Assembly (NCBI GenBank): GCA_905221605.1
Contig: CAJNDS010002384.1
Coordinates: 183,501 to 247,500 of the forward strand
DNA: 64,000 bases
Source: Symbiodinium natans
Taxonomy: Eukaryota > Sar > Dinophyceae > Suessiales > Symbiodiniaceae
Direction: 5' to 3'
Shown: positions 48,301-58,599 of the stretch, one piece after another
Position numbering within the stretch: position 1 is the stretch's first letter
How the letters are laid out: each line of letters begins with the position of its first letter
Position numbers and translations under genes: made by a program
Notes under the pieces: generated by a model
Told to the model about the DNA's origin: nothing
Seen by the model: only the letters and a program-made list of their open reading frames with translations
Database searches by the model: none

Positions 48301-49390
48301 CCCCACAGTGTTGGCTTGCATGGAGGCTCTGGAGCATAAGAATGTGAGACCCACCTCTTGGAACAATGCAGTTCTAGACATGGCTCGCCAATGCTGAGCA
48401 AGATTGCAGCGTCCAGGGGCCGACTGAAAACAACCCACACAGCTTGCAATGTATCCCCTAGCAGTCCTAGCGCAACGCATGGGAACGGCTGAGCAGCACT
48501 GGCACATGTGCGTGTGAGCTATAGTCTCTAGTCTTGCGACGCTGCTCGAGGTATGGACAGCTCAACGTCTCGAGCATTCAACGCATTCACTCCTCACACT
48601 GAGTCAACTGGGTGGTCTCGTGCTGCTAGCGAAACATGCCATCTAAGTAGCCATCGTCGTTTGACATCATTTGGTGGGGTGGATTTCGCCAGTTCACAGA
48701 ACTCGGGGAACATGATGATGGGTACTTAGTGCAGCCTTCAGGCGGTCATGTTGCGATGAGCTTTGCTCAAAGCAACAGTTGAAGTCAACTGTTGCCGCCA
48801 TGGTCTTGTACAAACGCGAGAAACGGCCAGCTGAAAGGCGATACTTAATGCTGCACACAGGCGCGCTATTCCAAGTGCATCCAAACACTTCAACTCGGAA
48901 TCGCTAATCGAGTTGGAGGCAATCACGCACCGGTGTGTCAAAGGAATGCCTCCTATAGGCATGTTCAGCTGTTCAGAAAGTACCCAATTCACGCAGCCTG
49001 GACTCTGGACATGGCACCAAGACCTGGCAGACTCTGGCATACTCTGGCATGCTGAATGCCGCTGAACAGAAGTGCAGGGGTCGACAACCGGCAAAGCAAG
49101 GTGCGTTCAGAAGGCCTTGTGTGCAACTTGCCGCTCGTGAAATTGGCGTGAGACTGGAAACAGAGAGTTTGGGCCAAACGCACCAATCTGTACAACCGGC
49201 ACACAGCCGTGCAATGCCCCTCTCGCCTCTGGCACCTTAGGTGCAGAATCCTGGCATGTTTTGGTCCCACTCACACCTCTTTATTATCACAGGACGTCGT
49301 CCAAGACAGAAAGGAGCCGAGGCTTGGCGGCCTCGGCGGCACATGAATGGAAGTGAAATACAAGCGGGAAGATGAAGCCTGTTCTAAGCC
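45322..49390. other. Mostly non-coding stretch with one weak exon candidate
   Basis: A minus-strand frame at 47169-46786 starts with a Lys/Glu-rich helix and contains RKSFFTPYLWRILKMETNQE and TLADPNTMCSSC, which looks coding, but no family is recognised. Another minus-strand segment near 48980-48850 (MPIGGIPLTHRCVIASNS) is also protein-like. Frames at 47264-47848 minus and 47778-48143 plus are judged doubtful. No RNA gene recognised. Confidence 0.3.
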
Positions 49391-49399
49391 TTGCTTGGG

Positions 49400-52300
49400 C
49401 TACACGGCGCCTTTCCTCATAGGCTCAAGTGACTCGAGTATCTCAACGTTCAACTTCTCACGATTACTCACATAACTCTGCAGCCACGAGGCCGACGTCG
49501 CTGTCGGCCCTATCGCTGGAAAGGCATGTGGCAATAGCTTCGTCAGACGACTCACATTTCCGATCTCACCCCAGGGAATGCTCCATGAACTGCGGATCAC
49601 ATCTGTGAGAAGCTCAGGATGCTCCACACCTTTGGGCGTCTGAGGGATCTTAAGGCCATTCAGGAGATGCACTGGCAATCACCAGCAGCTGCTAGGAGCT
49701 TGACATCAACATTTTTTCCAATGAGCATGACTGAGCTCCCGACGAACAAGAAGCAATTACAGGCTATACCGTGCAAGTCAACGTCAGTGATGAGCATGCA
49801 GAACTCAAGTAACTCGCTCTGCGTGAAACCAAGGCACGTGTGCGGTTCCAGGTCTCTTCGCCGACATCACGCCGGACGATTGAGAGCAAGTAAAGGCAGC
49901 GCAACTCCAGAAAGATATCACTTCCATTCTGATCGGATGGTTCCAGTCCACGTTCATTCAGGATGGCTACAAGCTGTGGCATGGCATGCAGATAGATGGC
50001 GCCATTCAGGCAACGATGGTTCGATCGGCAGAACGCATACTCCATCCCACACACCCAACTGAATTCAGCTCGGCAGTGGGAACACGTCATGTGGCAGCAT
50101 GCGTCTGTCCGTTCCGTAGGCACAGCGCAGCCGGGACATCTCCTGTGAAGAGCTTCCACAAGCGCTTCTTCGATTCTGCGGCATGCCTCGGCTGCCAATG
50201 GATCACCAAGCGTTTTTGAAGAAATGACCCCTACCCAGATGCTCTTGCAGCACGGCAACAAAGGAAGCTAGAGAAGCTAGAGCGCAGCCACAAACTCGTG
50301 CCACTTTTCACATCGTGCCAGGTTGCTGCGGGCACTGCGTCCTTGTACTTCAGATTCAACTCGTGCTCTTTGCATGTCCAGGGTCGATGTGGCTGCAGAC
50401 CACCTTTGTCACTAGCATGGCTTGGGCAGTCCACTGCCAGGGGCTGCTGCTTTTGCACGATGCCCTTGAGGCTTGCCCGTAAGGCCACGACATAATCCAC
50501 AAAAGCGATCCACGATGCAACCTGATGTTCCGTCGTGTTCTGAAGCAACCTACACGGCATGAAGCAACTAGTTCCGTGGTGCAGCTCTTCTGCAAGCATT
50601 TGATGGAGTACATCTCCTGCAATACCCAAGTAGGACTCACGGACACACGGAGGCGACTCGCGTCCAAACTCGTCTAGGCATATGGCCAACATGCGAGGAT
50701 CCAACTGCCAAGACTTCATGAGCTTCTGAGCTCCTCCTGCTCGTTGCAAAGGACCAGAAAGCTGCAGCCAGGACATTTTGCCACCAGCTTTCCCGAATCC
50801 ATGGCTTCTTTCTGCCACTGAACCTCTACGCGCAAGTCCAAGTACCTGGCAAAAGTGCTGTGCAGTGTCGATGGCAGGAACCTGTTCTTTCAAGAACCTT
50901 CTTTTCCTGCCCCCAGATCAAATACCTGTTCTCACGCGAGTCCGAGGGCACTTGGCAAAGAGCTTGTCGCCGACAGCTCTGTGAATGACGCCCGGCGGAA
51001 TGATGCGACCCAACGGCCTTCGAACTTGGAAGTGGGACATCGAGGGTTTAGGGTTTAGGGTTTAGGGGCATATGATCTCTCCATGATAACAAAGGTAAAC
51101 CACTTGAAAGCTCTCCAGTCTCCAGGTGTCTCCAGGTGTCTCCAGTTACAAGCAAGGCGCCGGCCGCATGCCGCCGGGCAGGTGCTCATGCGTTCATCAT
51201 CTACCGTGTGCTCACTTATCAACACCTCAGGGATGATGCAAAACGGACATTAGGGGGTACCATGTTGGGGGTCCACATTATAACGGGATCCTTGCCGGCT
51301 TCGCAGTGTTATTCCAATCACGGCTTCAATTCGAGAGATGGCGCAGCGATTTCCAACTCCAAGCTAGACCAGTGGGGTCAAAAGCCTATTAAGGCCATTG
51401 ACCACACCGACAAAGACATCCAAGTCATACATGGTGGGCAGACAAGGGAAAACCATGGTAAACCGCACCGATCCTTGCCTGCAGACCGTGGCCCAAGCAC
51501 TCAAAATGAAGCCAGCATCCGCAGCGCATTCGCCGGCCAGCATCCGTTTCACCAATTGGGCAATAGCAAAGGGCACAGTCTTGACCTGCCCGTGCACAAA
51601 TTGCATGAGCCACACTGTCTTTTGGGGTTTTGAGTCTACGAAGAGCACCTTCCCACAGCGGGAGCTTCTTTTCCATGATCCAGTCGTCCACAGTTGGGGA
51701 GCTCGAGGTGAGAACCTGGAGCAGCTCGTCGGACAAGCCGCCTGACAGCAAGGGCCTCTGCTTGAACTAGTGAACTAGTGTGTGCCACAGAGTCACTAAG
51801 TGGCCGATGGCGGGTCTTAGTGTCCTAAGACCAGGGCACCCGCAACGAGGAACTCGAGCTTGCTCACCGGTTGCTCCGCTTGGAGGCCGAGGTCAAACCA
51901 AAGGGCACTGACGGCATCCTCTGCACCTTGGCTTGACGGCCGGGGTGCAGGTTGCCGCAAATGTACTGCGTTCATGCTGCGTTCATGCTGCGTTCATACT
52001 TTGAAAAAAGTACGAAAGATCCGAATAGCCTGCACAATCTTCACAGCTTCAATGCCCGAGCCTTTGCTCCAAGAAACCTGCATGGCCCCATCGCCAGCGC
52101 GGATCTTCAAGAATCGCCCGGACCACCTCAGGTTCCGGAAAAAGGAGTACGTTAGCTTTGACGGTGATCTGAGGACGGCGTCATACCTGTTGCCTCATGC
52201 AGCTTGTCACACCCTGTGCCTGCGCTTGTGTCACGTTCTCCTGCTTGGAGGAATCCACATAGTCGAACCATAGAATATTCTGGAGAATGCCCCCCAATTG

Positions 52301-53400
52301 CGGCACACCTTCTTGTATTTCTGCAAGGCCTGAGGCGATCTCTTCCGCCAGCCCTGTCTCTACAAACTGGCCGGCATCGATGCTGCAGTCCCCAATCTGC
52401 TGCCATGGCCACCGCATCATTAGCCATTGTCGTGTCGCGCAAGCAAATTTGGGAAAGGCGTCCTCCAAGGCCACGCGCAACTGATGCCGGCTCATTTTCG
52501 GGGGCGTGTCCTGGAGCGACATCTTCCGCAAGGAGCGCTTGGTTCCGAGCTCAGTATTGAGCTGGTATAGATCGATCAGGTTGACGGTGTATTTCATGTC
52601 CCGTGCAAAGTAGTCAAAGATTAACGAGTCCCTCAGCTCATGCGTCTGCAGCTGCAAGGCCAGAGCATCATCAACCAGAACCCAGCCGACGTCCAGATGG
52701 ATCTCCCAGAGGACTGATCGCATGGATCGCCTCTTGCCAGTGGACAAATTGACTTGCTCCATCTTTTCGAAGTCGAAGAGGTGTTCCTGATTGTTGGAGG
52801 CGACATATCGAAGTTCACGCTCGCCTTTCCTGGCGGCAGCTGCCAGCCTACCGCAAAGGCCCATTCCAAATGGAACCCACGCACCTCCACGCAGCAACTC
52901 CCACTGCGCACTTTCTTTATTCATCTGGGAAGCCCTATGATCGAACCACTTCTTGTAAGTGCTCTCTTCATGCCCAATGGAGAAAGGAGGTGGCTGTTCC
53001 AGCTCTTCAACTGAAGGGGCGGCAACCTCCAGTGTCGGGGCTTCGTTGGCATCGTTCTCCTCCGTCATGGCCTCCGACCGCTCCTGTTCCTTCTTTCCCT
53101 TTGCCCGCCAAGCGACACAGTGGTGGCAAAGCGCATAATCGCACAGTTCACAGCGTGACCATATCAGCTCCTGGCCAAAGCGACTAGAAGGGGCTCAATA
53201 AGGAGCTTATAGTGCAGGCTACAGCTGCCCGAGAGCAAGGAGTGAAGACCATGACACTGATTCAACGCTGTTCACGACACATGGCAAACATGACCCCAAC
53301 AACTCTTCCCAGAAGACCCGAGCTCCTTGGCATCCGATTGCGCGTAGCAGCCCTGGCAGGCGCATGATCTGATGGGCTTGCGCATGCCTGGGTGGCTGAG
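49400..53400 (-). CDS. E3 ubiquitin ligase with tandem WWE domains and RBR-like zinc modules
   Basis: A first zinc-binding segment lies at about 53370-53300 (CACQGCYAQ) and continues in the next exon, about 53163-53070 (CELCDYALCHHCVAW). This runs directly into 53068-52181, which carries two WWE domains: QWELLRGGAWVPF ... HLFDFEKMEQVNLSTGKRRS and VLWEIHLDVGWVL ... LYQLNTELGTKRS. A RING-type segment follows at about 51640-51430 (CALCYCPIGETDAG ... CGCWLHFECLG). A helical exon is at about 50800-50460. A RING2-like exon at about 50190-50030 reads RRCPGCAVPTERTDACCHMT then CSHCRAEFSWVCG; the Cys before HMT matches the catalytic Cys of RBR ligases. C-terminal exons lie at about 49820-49690 and 49678-49400. 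WWE domains bind poly-ADP-ribose in other ligases, so ubiquitination guided by ADP-ribose is plausible. Exact joins are not resolved, and the pieces could belong to two genes. Confidence 0.65.
51043..51066. repeat. Interstitial telomere-type repeat, TTTAGGG x3
   Basis: Three TTTAGGG units. They lie between exons of the WWE/RING gene, so probably within an intron, and 184 bp before copy 3 of the inverted-repeat element. Confidence 0.9.
51112..51146. repeat. Minisatellite, TCTCCAGGTG units
   Basis: About three tandem copies of a 10-bp unit (TCTCCAGGTG), just after the telomere-type repeat and probably inside the same intron. Confidence 0.85.
51250..51279. mobile_element. Degenerate copy 3 of the short inverted-repeat element (core only)
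   Basis: The core TTAGGGGGTACCATGTTGGG followed by GGTCCACATT aligns with copies 1 and 2 over about 29 bases. The outer arms are not recognisable. It lies in a probable intron of the WWE/RING gene. Confidence 0.45.
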
Positions 53401-53842
53401 AGCACGTGGAGAAGGTCTTGGGCAGCCATGCAAAGGAAGGGTTTGGCACCTCACTGCGGTCCTGCACAAGGGTCTTTCCTTATGCCTTACGGGTAAGCCT
53501 CGCGGCTGCCCACTATCAACATCTTGCTGCGGAGGCGCGCTGAAGTCGGTGACCTTCCAAGCAGGTTATCCGGAGCTCCGCCAGGAGGTCCTGGACCACA
53601 CATGGTCCACAGTGCTCTCTCGCCTAATCCACATGTCTTTGGCTGCAAAAGGCTCTCTTCCCCGCCTCTGCCTGTCGCAGCTGCCCTGCCTCGACCGCAC
53701 TGAGGCGCCGCGCCTCCTGAAACAAGCGGTCACAGGCCTTCTTCAGCTTCCCGAAGCTGTGTGGCTGTGTGGTGTTAAAAATCCGGCTTGCATTGCTTCC
53801 CCGAGCCCCACCCCAGTTGCCGAATGCTTAGACATGAAGTGA
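53372..53842 (+). CDS. Possible plus-strand exon, unassigned
   Basis: A 156-codon frame whose second half (LRQEVLDHTWSTVLSRLIHM ... TEAPRLLKQAVTGLLQLPEA) has natural helical composition. It overlaps the minus-strand zinc-finger exon of the WWE/RING gene at its low-coordinate end. Every other gene is on the minus strand, so this may be accidental or belong to an antisense transcript. Confidence 0.22.
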   Translation: MGLRMPGWLRARGEGLGQPCKGRVWHLTAVLHKGLSLCLTGKPRGCPLSTSCCGGALKSVTFQAGYPELRQEVLDHTWSTVLSRLIHMSLAAKGSLPRLCLSQLPCLDRTEAPRLLKQAVTGLLQLPEAVWLCGVKNPACIASPSPTPVAECLDMK

Positions 53843-53863
53843 CCTGAAAATGCAATCAGGCGC

Positions 53864-56044
53864 TCAACTGGCTGCCCTACCTGCTACAAGCTTGACTGTT
53901 TTTTGGGCTTGCCCCAAGATGCTGTCCTCTAGAGCAAGTTGAAGCTCATCTGCATCCTCGGCTCCAGCACAATGAGCACTTGAACCGGTTGATATGTGCG
54001 TCCCAGTACTCAATCCGAGGATCTGATGAAGATCCCACCTAGATTCAGGGGCCTTTCCTATATAGCTGGGGTTTGGATTTTCTAGGGGCTTGGCGGCAAA
54101 AGCCCTGAATGGCGTCGTCGCTGTAGGGTAGGGGTAGGGGTCTGCACTCAGGCAACCCATCATGAGCTGAGGTACAAAGTTGGAACTCGCCTGCGCCAAA
54201 TTTTCCGCAGCTTGGAGTACATCCAGGCGGGCCCTAGCAGCGGCGACAGACTCCTGCTGCTCCGGCTCAAGCTGCCTGAGGCCACATTCATGTCACGCAA
54301 TCGCACCACGAAGATGTCGCAACACACATGCGCATGCGTAAAGCTCCACTTCGGAGACACAAACACGCTCAGGACCTGTGTGGCCTGGGTTGCCCTGAAT
54401 CACTGGATGAACTACTTAATTCATGAAAATGAGTGACTGCATGCAAGTGTTTGCGACGCTGTCCAGAAACAGATTATTCATAACCTGTGAATTGCCAACG
54501 AGGAGTTTACTGAGCTCAGGGGCGCTCTAAACTACAAAAAACTCAAAGACCCATGTGTTCCGTTGGCTTCTACTGGATTCTAATTAGTAAAGTTGTTAGC
54601 TTCGATATTAATTTTCACTTCCGATGTAACGTTTTCCAGACGTAGCGCATCAGGACTATCTAACATAAGATCATCTGCATAAGACTGCGCGTCAAGTCAC
54701 GCTTCAGCACAGCTTCCGATGGCTTCTCGGATTTCCTCGGCGCAATGGAGCGGCTTCGTCGGTTCACCCCAAGACCGTCCATGCCCTTCTGTGATGTTCA
54801 GCATGTTTCAGGTTGGCAGGTTCCCCTCGGGTGTTTGTCAATGGCAAGAAAACGGGGGAGAAGCAGCTAAGTAGCTGGCTGCAACATGCTTTCAAGAAAG
54901 CCCAATGGCTCGGAGGCAATCTACTGTAGGTTACTTTCAATTTGCGGAACACTCCACAGATCAGCCCCCACCGTTCATGCGGAGGGTCCTGCAGCAAGTC
55001 TGCGTCCAGTGCTTCATTCAGCCTGGCGTAGCGTCCATCTGAAGCGTGTTTGGGATATCTTCGGGCTTGGGACCGGCTCTATGGAAATTAGAGATGTGAT
55101 TGGTTGCTCCCCATTGCCTGTGTAAAGCTCTGAGCTGACCCAGTCGCCGCCGGGCATGGCCAAGGGTCTCCGGAGCATCCAGGTTCTGCTCCTTGCACCA
55201 AAGCGGCTGTGAGTCCCACTGAACTGGCTTCAGCTCTGGAGACTCCTTTGACAGAGGCATGGAGCCTTGCTGAGCCTATCTGAGTACCCACGGCATTTCA
55301 TGACCAAGCTCGATTAAAAAGAAATCTCGGGAGCTCCTCGGCCCACTGGAGCTTGTCCTGGAGCACTTCCAAGCTGCCTCCTCTCACATTCGAAGCACAA
55401 CCAACAGCCTGGGCAGCCTGGGCCTATGGGACCTACTAGGACCTTTACAGTCCGGCCTACAGACCTCCTCATGGTTTATCAGCTGTTGCACGGCGTTTCC
55501 AGTGAAATGCAATGCCTTCTATGGCTCCGCCAAGCTCGAGGTCGATGTCTGTGAAGTGCTGCAGCCGCTGAGACAGCAACTGCACGCGCGTCTGCACCTG
55601 AGCTCGCCCACCCGACGTGGTGGTGATCACGGTTCGATGGTTCGATGGTTCGACGGTTCGATGGTCGCACTCCACAAACATTCAGACGAGCGTTGTCCGA
55701 GCTCCGGGCCATCAACTCCTCGTGGCCTTTGGTGCTAGCGATGGCCTCCTCCAGCTTATGGATGGAGCGAAGGTCGCCAGCCGCCTCGAGCCGATCACAA
55801 AGCTCCAGCTGCGCCTCTGCTTCTTGCCTGCAAGCATCTGCAAGATGGAGTGGCGAAGGTCCTATTCCCACACACTACGACACCATACCGGATCACTACA
55901 GCCGATGCGAACTGCAAAACCGTGTCTTGTGGGCCTTGCCATAAGCATCGGGCCCTTCACTTCCTGGAGGTCGAGGGTGTCGAGAGCCACCCGCAGTCGT
56001 TCCAAACTGGCCCCCTCCATGGCCACGCTCACTTCACATGGCAA
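53864..56044 (-). CDS. Helical/coiled-coil protein, several exons, function unknown
   Basis: Exon candidates with strong helical composition occur in order. They are about 56044-55940 (LERLRVALDTLDLQEVKG), about 55850-55700 (EAEAQLELCDRLEAAGDL, then HKLEEAI), about 55610-55480 (VQTRVQLLSQRLQHFTDIDL), about 55260-55110 (DAPETLGHARRRLGQLRAL) and about 54290-54170 (EPEQQESVAAARARLDVLQA, then AENLAQA). All are Leu/Ala/Glu/Arg-rich with heptad-like spacing, and a pattern Leu-x-x-Ala-Ile ... Gly-Leu/Asp ... recurs. Introns are short; one contains a GGTTCGAT tandem at 55630-55665. No catalytic or membrane motif. Probably a structural or scaffold protein. Joins and both ends are unresolved. Confidence 0.5.
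55630..55665. repeat. GGTTCGAT tandem repeat
   Basis: Four or more copies of an 8-bp unit (one reads GGTTCGAC) in a probable intron of the coiled-coil gene. Confidence 0.85.
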
Positions 56045-56719
56045 ACAGACTCGGAAACCACACCTGGCTGGGGCAAACCATCACCGGGCGAGACCATGAG
56101 AGGTAATTCTGCTTACAAACTGAAAATCAACAAGCATCCAAACGCACCAAAGTAATCCAAAGTACTTTTGCAAGCAGGTCCAGCTGAAGCTCCTAGAAGG
56201 CAGTGAGGATCCACACAGGCCGCACTCGGAAGCATCGAGAAGCCCGCATCTTCTCAATTCGCAGGTTGCGTCGCACTTGTTGCAGGGCCGGGTATACGTT
56301 CCATGTTTCAGGTCAGAGACGCCTGCGCCGAACGAGAACAGAATCTCTCGTGAGGCTACTTGCTTGGACGAATTCCTGGCAGTTTACATGCCGGATTGTT
56401 ATGCGTGAAACGCGCACCTTTCCAGGCACTTGCACCACAGCCCATCACAGCAGCCAGGCCCACATGTCATGGCTCACATGCTTGCCCTTGGGGCATGCAA
56501 GCGCCATGCTATAAAGGCATGCTTGTTGCTTGAGAGGTGTTGAAACCGGGAGAATGTTGGACCAAGATGGGGGGGGTTGGCAAGACCAAAAACCGATCAG
56601 GCAAGCCTAAGTGACTATGCCCAGCAAGCACTCAGCAAGCGCTACATTTTCTCTCTGCGGCTTGTCGCTTTCAAAGGCGATGGATGCGAGGCACGGTCAG
56701 TCCAGGGTCTCACTACAGC

Positions 56720-57742
56720 TCACATGTAGGGGTGAATCGCTTTGATTCCATTCCTCAGGAGTACAATGGAGAGTACAGCAGAGTACCTTTTCAGTAGAGT
56801 CGCCAGATGAACTACTGCGACTGTAACTTCGCAGGTGGTGCCAAGACCCGGCCAAGAGCGCATCCTGCCGAGACTCAGAACCTGCTCGTAAGTCTTCGCG
56901 TATGTCGCATCACTCTTGGGCTCCAGAACCATTACCTGAAGATGTCCAGCCCGCAATAGACATCAGGGAGCATCCAAAGAGAGTGGACACATGTGTAACT
57001 AATGTGTCATGCCATATGTTACATATGTTGGTGTGGATGGCGCTTCCCTGCTTCTCTCACTGCTGTTCTTAACAGCAAGCTGCCAAGCTGATGGGCCGCC
57101 GCGTCTGGCAGGCGGCACCGAGCTGATGCCGGGAAGACACGTAGCAGTAGTACACGCCCTTCTCCTTCGCAACAAGAGTAGGTGAGTAGGCAACATCGAT
57201 AAAGCAGGCTTTCGGAACCGTGCTTTGTTGCATGTTCCTCGGCCAGCAGGGGCACGTGGGCGAAAACATCCTCAGCAATTTGAGGCACTCCATTGGGCAG
57301 ATGTGTCAGTACATGAACGGCCCGTTCCGCTGCTTCTCAGCGCAGTCAGTTCTGCAGGTGAGCTTCCATTGGAAATATGTCGGCAGCCTGGGCCAAGAAT
57401 TGCAAACGAAAAAGAGCGACAACCCCAGCCAACACATTGTCGCGACAGCTGGGGCCGAGACTAAGAAACAAACTCCCTTTTGTCCTTTGCGGATTGCCTT
57501 GGTGACCTCGGGAACTCCACGCCTTAGCAGTCAGCTTGTGGCTCCTTCATGTCATGTCCTCTCCCTGTTGGTGCAAAGGTGGTCCAAGGTATGGAGCACA
57601 GGATAATGCCAGATGCAACAGCTGCCAGCTGCCTGGTCTGCTTCTCCGACACGGCTTTCTTCAAGAGCTTCAATGATCGATCGAGAAGCTTGTCCTCAGC
57701 CATCTGGGCCAATGTTTTTTTTGCATTGACTTGCACGCTCAC
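56720..57742 (-). CDS. Possible gene of unknown function, fragmentary exons
   Basis: Minus-strand pieces with coding-like composition: 57742 to about 57590 (KKTLAQMAEDKLLDRSLKLL, then KKAVSEKQTRQLAAVASGI), about 57300-57200 (PQIAEDVFAHVPLLAEEHAT) or an overlapping frame (FIDVAYSPTLVAKEKGVYYC), and about 56943-56780 (VMVLEPKSDATYAKTYEQVL), which follows a good CTTCAG|G acceptor. No family is recognised and the joins are unknown. These could be upstream exons of the coiled-coil gene. Confidence 0.35.
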
Positions 57743-58599
57743 AAGTGACAGGTGACAAGAGTTCGATGTGACCTGTTCTTGTGGCTCGAAATTACAGCTG
57801 TCGTCTTTGACTGCTTTGAGATGAATGCAGCGTTCTGTGGCTAAGCTGCTGTGATGAGAGGGTCGGCCAGGGGTGAAACGTACAGCGCTTTCCGCTCCTC
57901 CACAGGGTTAAGTCATGACTCATGAATCACAAGTGTGTCGCACAACAAAGTAAGATTATTTGGTTATGACGCAGCATCTTGGACGGGCTCTGGGATTCTG
58001 GGACTGGCAGCACGCAATACATTCTCAGGGAAGTCCATGCCATTTACCATGTAGCCGCACACTGCAATCCAAAAACTGTGCTGGGGCAGCAGACTCGGTC
58101 CCAGCCTTTTTCACCTGAAGCGAGACTGCAAGAAGTCTCCTTCCAAAAGCCTGTACGAACAGCAGAGGCGTGTGTAGGAATTGAAGGGCACGACGGTGTC
58201 TTCAGGCTGCGTTTCATGCGAGAAACCCCTCTCCCTTAGTACGCCTTCCACTGGACAAAGCCCCGAATCCCTGAGAGAGGGGTGCTCCGAGCCCAAGTAG
58301 CCCGGCGAAACGGGCTCCCTTTGTACAAGGGTCCCAGAGTCTGGGGGCAGAGACACTGGGCATCACTGGGCTCACGCGTACAAGGTGGGCTCTGAATGCG
58401 TGGTCTCTGCATCTGCAGCGACTGCATCCCAAAAGGCACAAATCTCGGGGCGACCATGTGGAGTCTCTTCAGCCATTGCACCACCGGGCAACGAGGCATT
58501 CAGTACAATGTTCCTTTGTCAGAGCAGGCAATCAGGGCCATACTACAAGGGAACGTTAAACTGGTCTGTTACAAGGACCATTCTCACGAAAGCCAAGGG

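Noticed and set aside
55630-55665. GGTTCGA motifs as a tRNA T-arm
   Set aside because: They belong to an 8-bp tandem repeat and no acceptor, D or anticodon arm is present.
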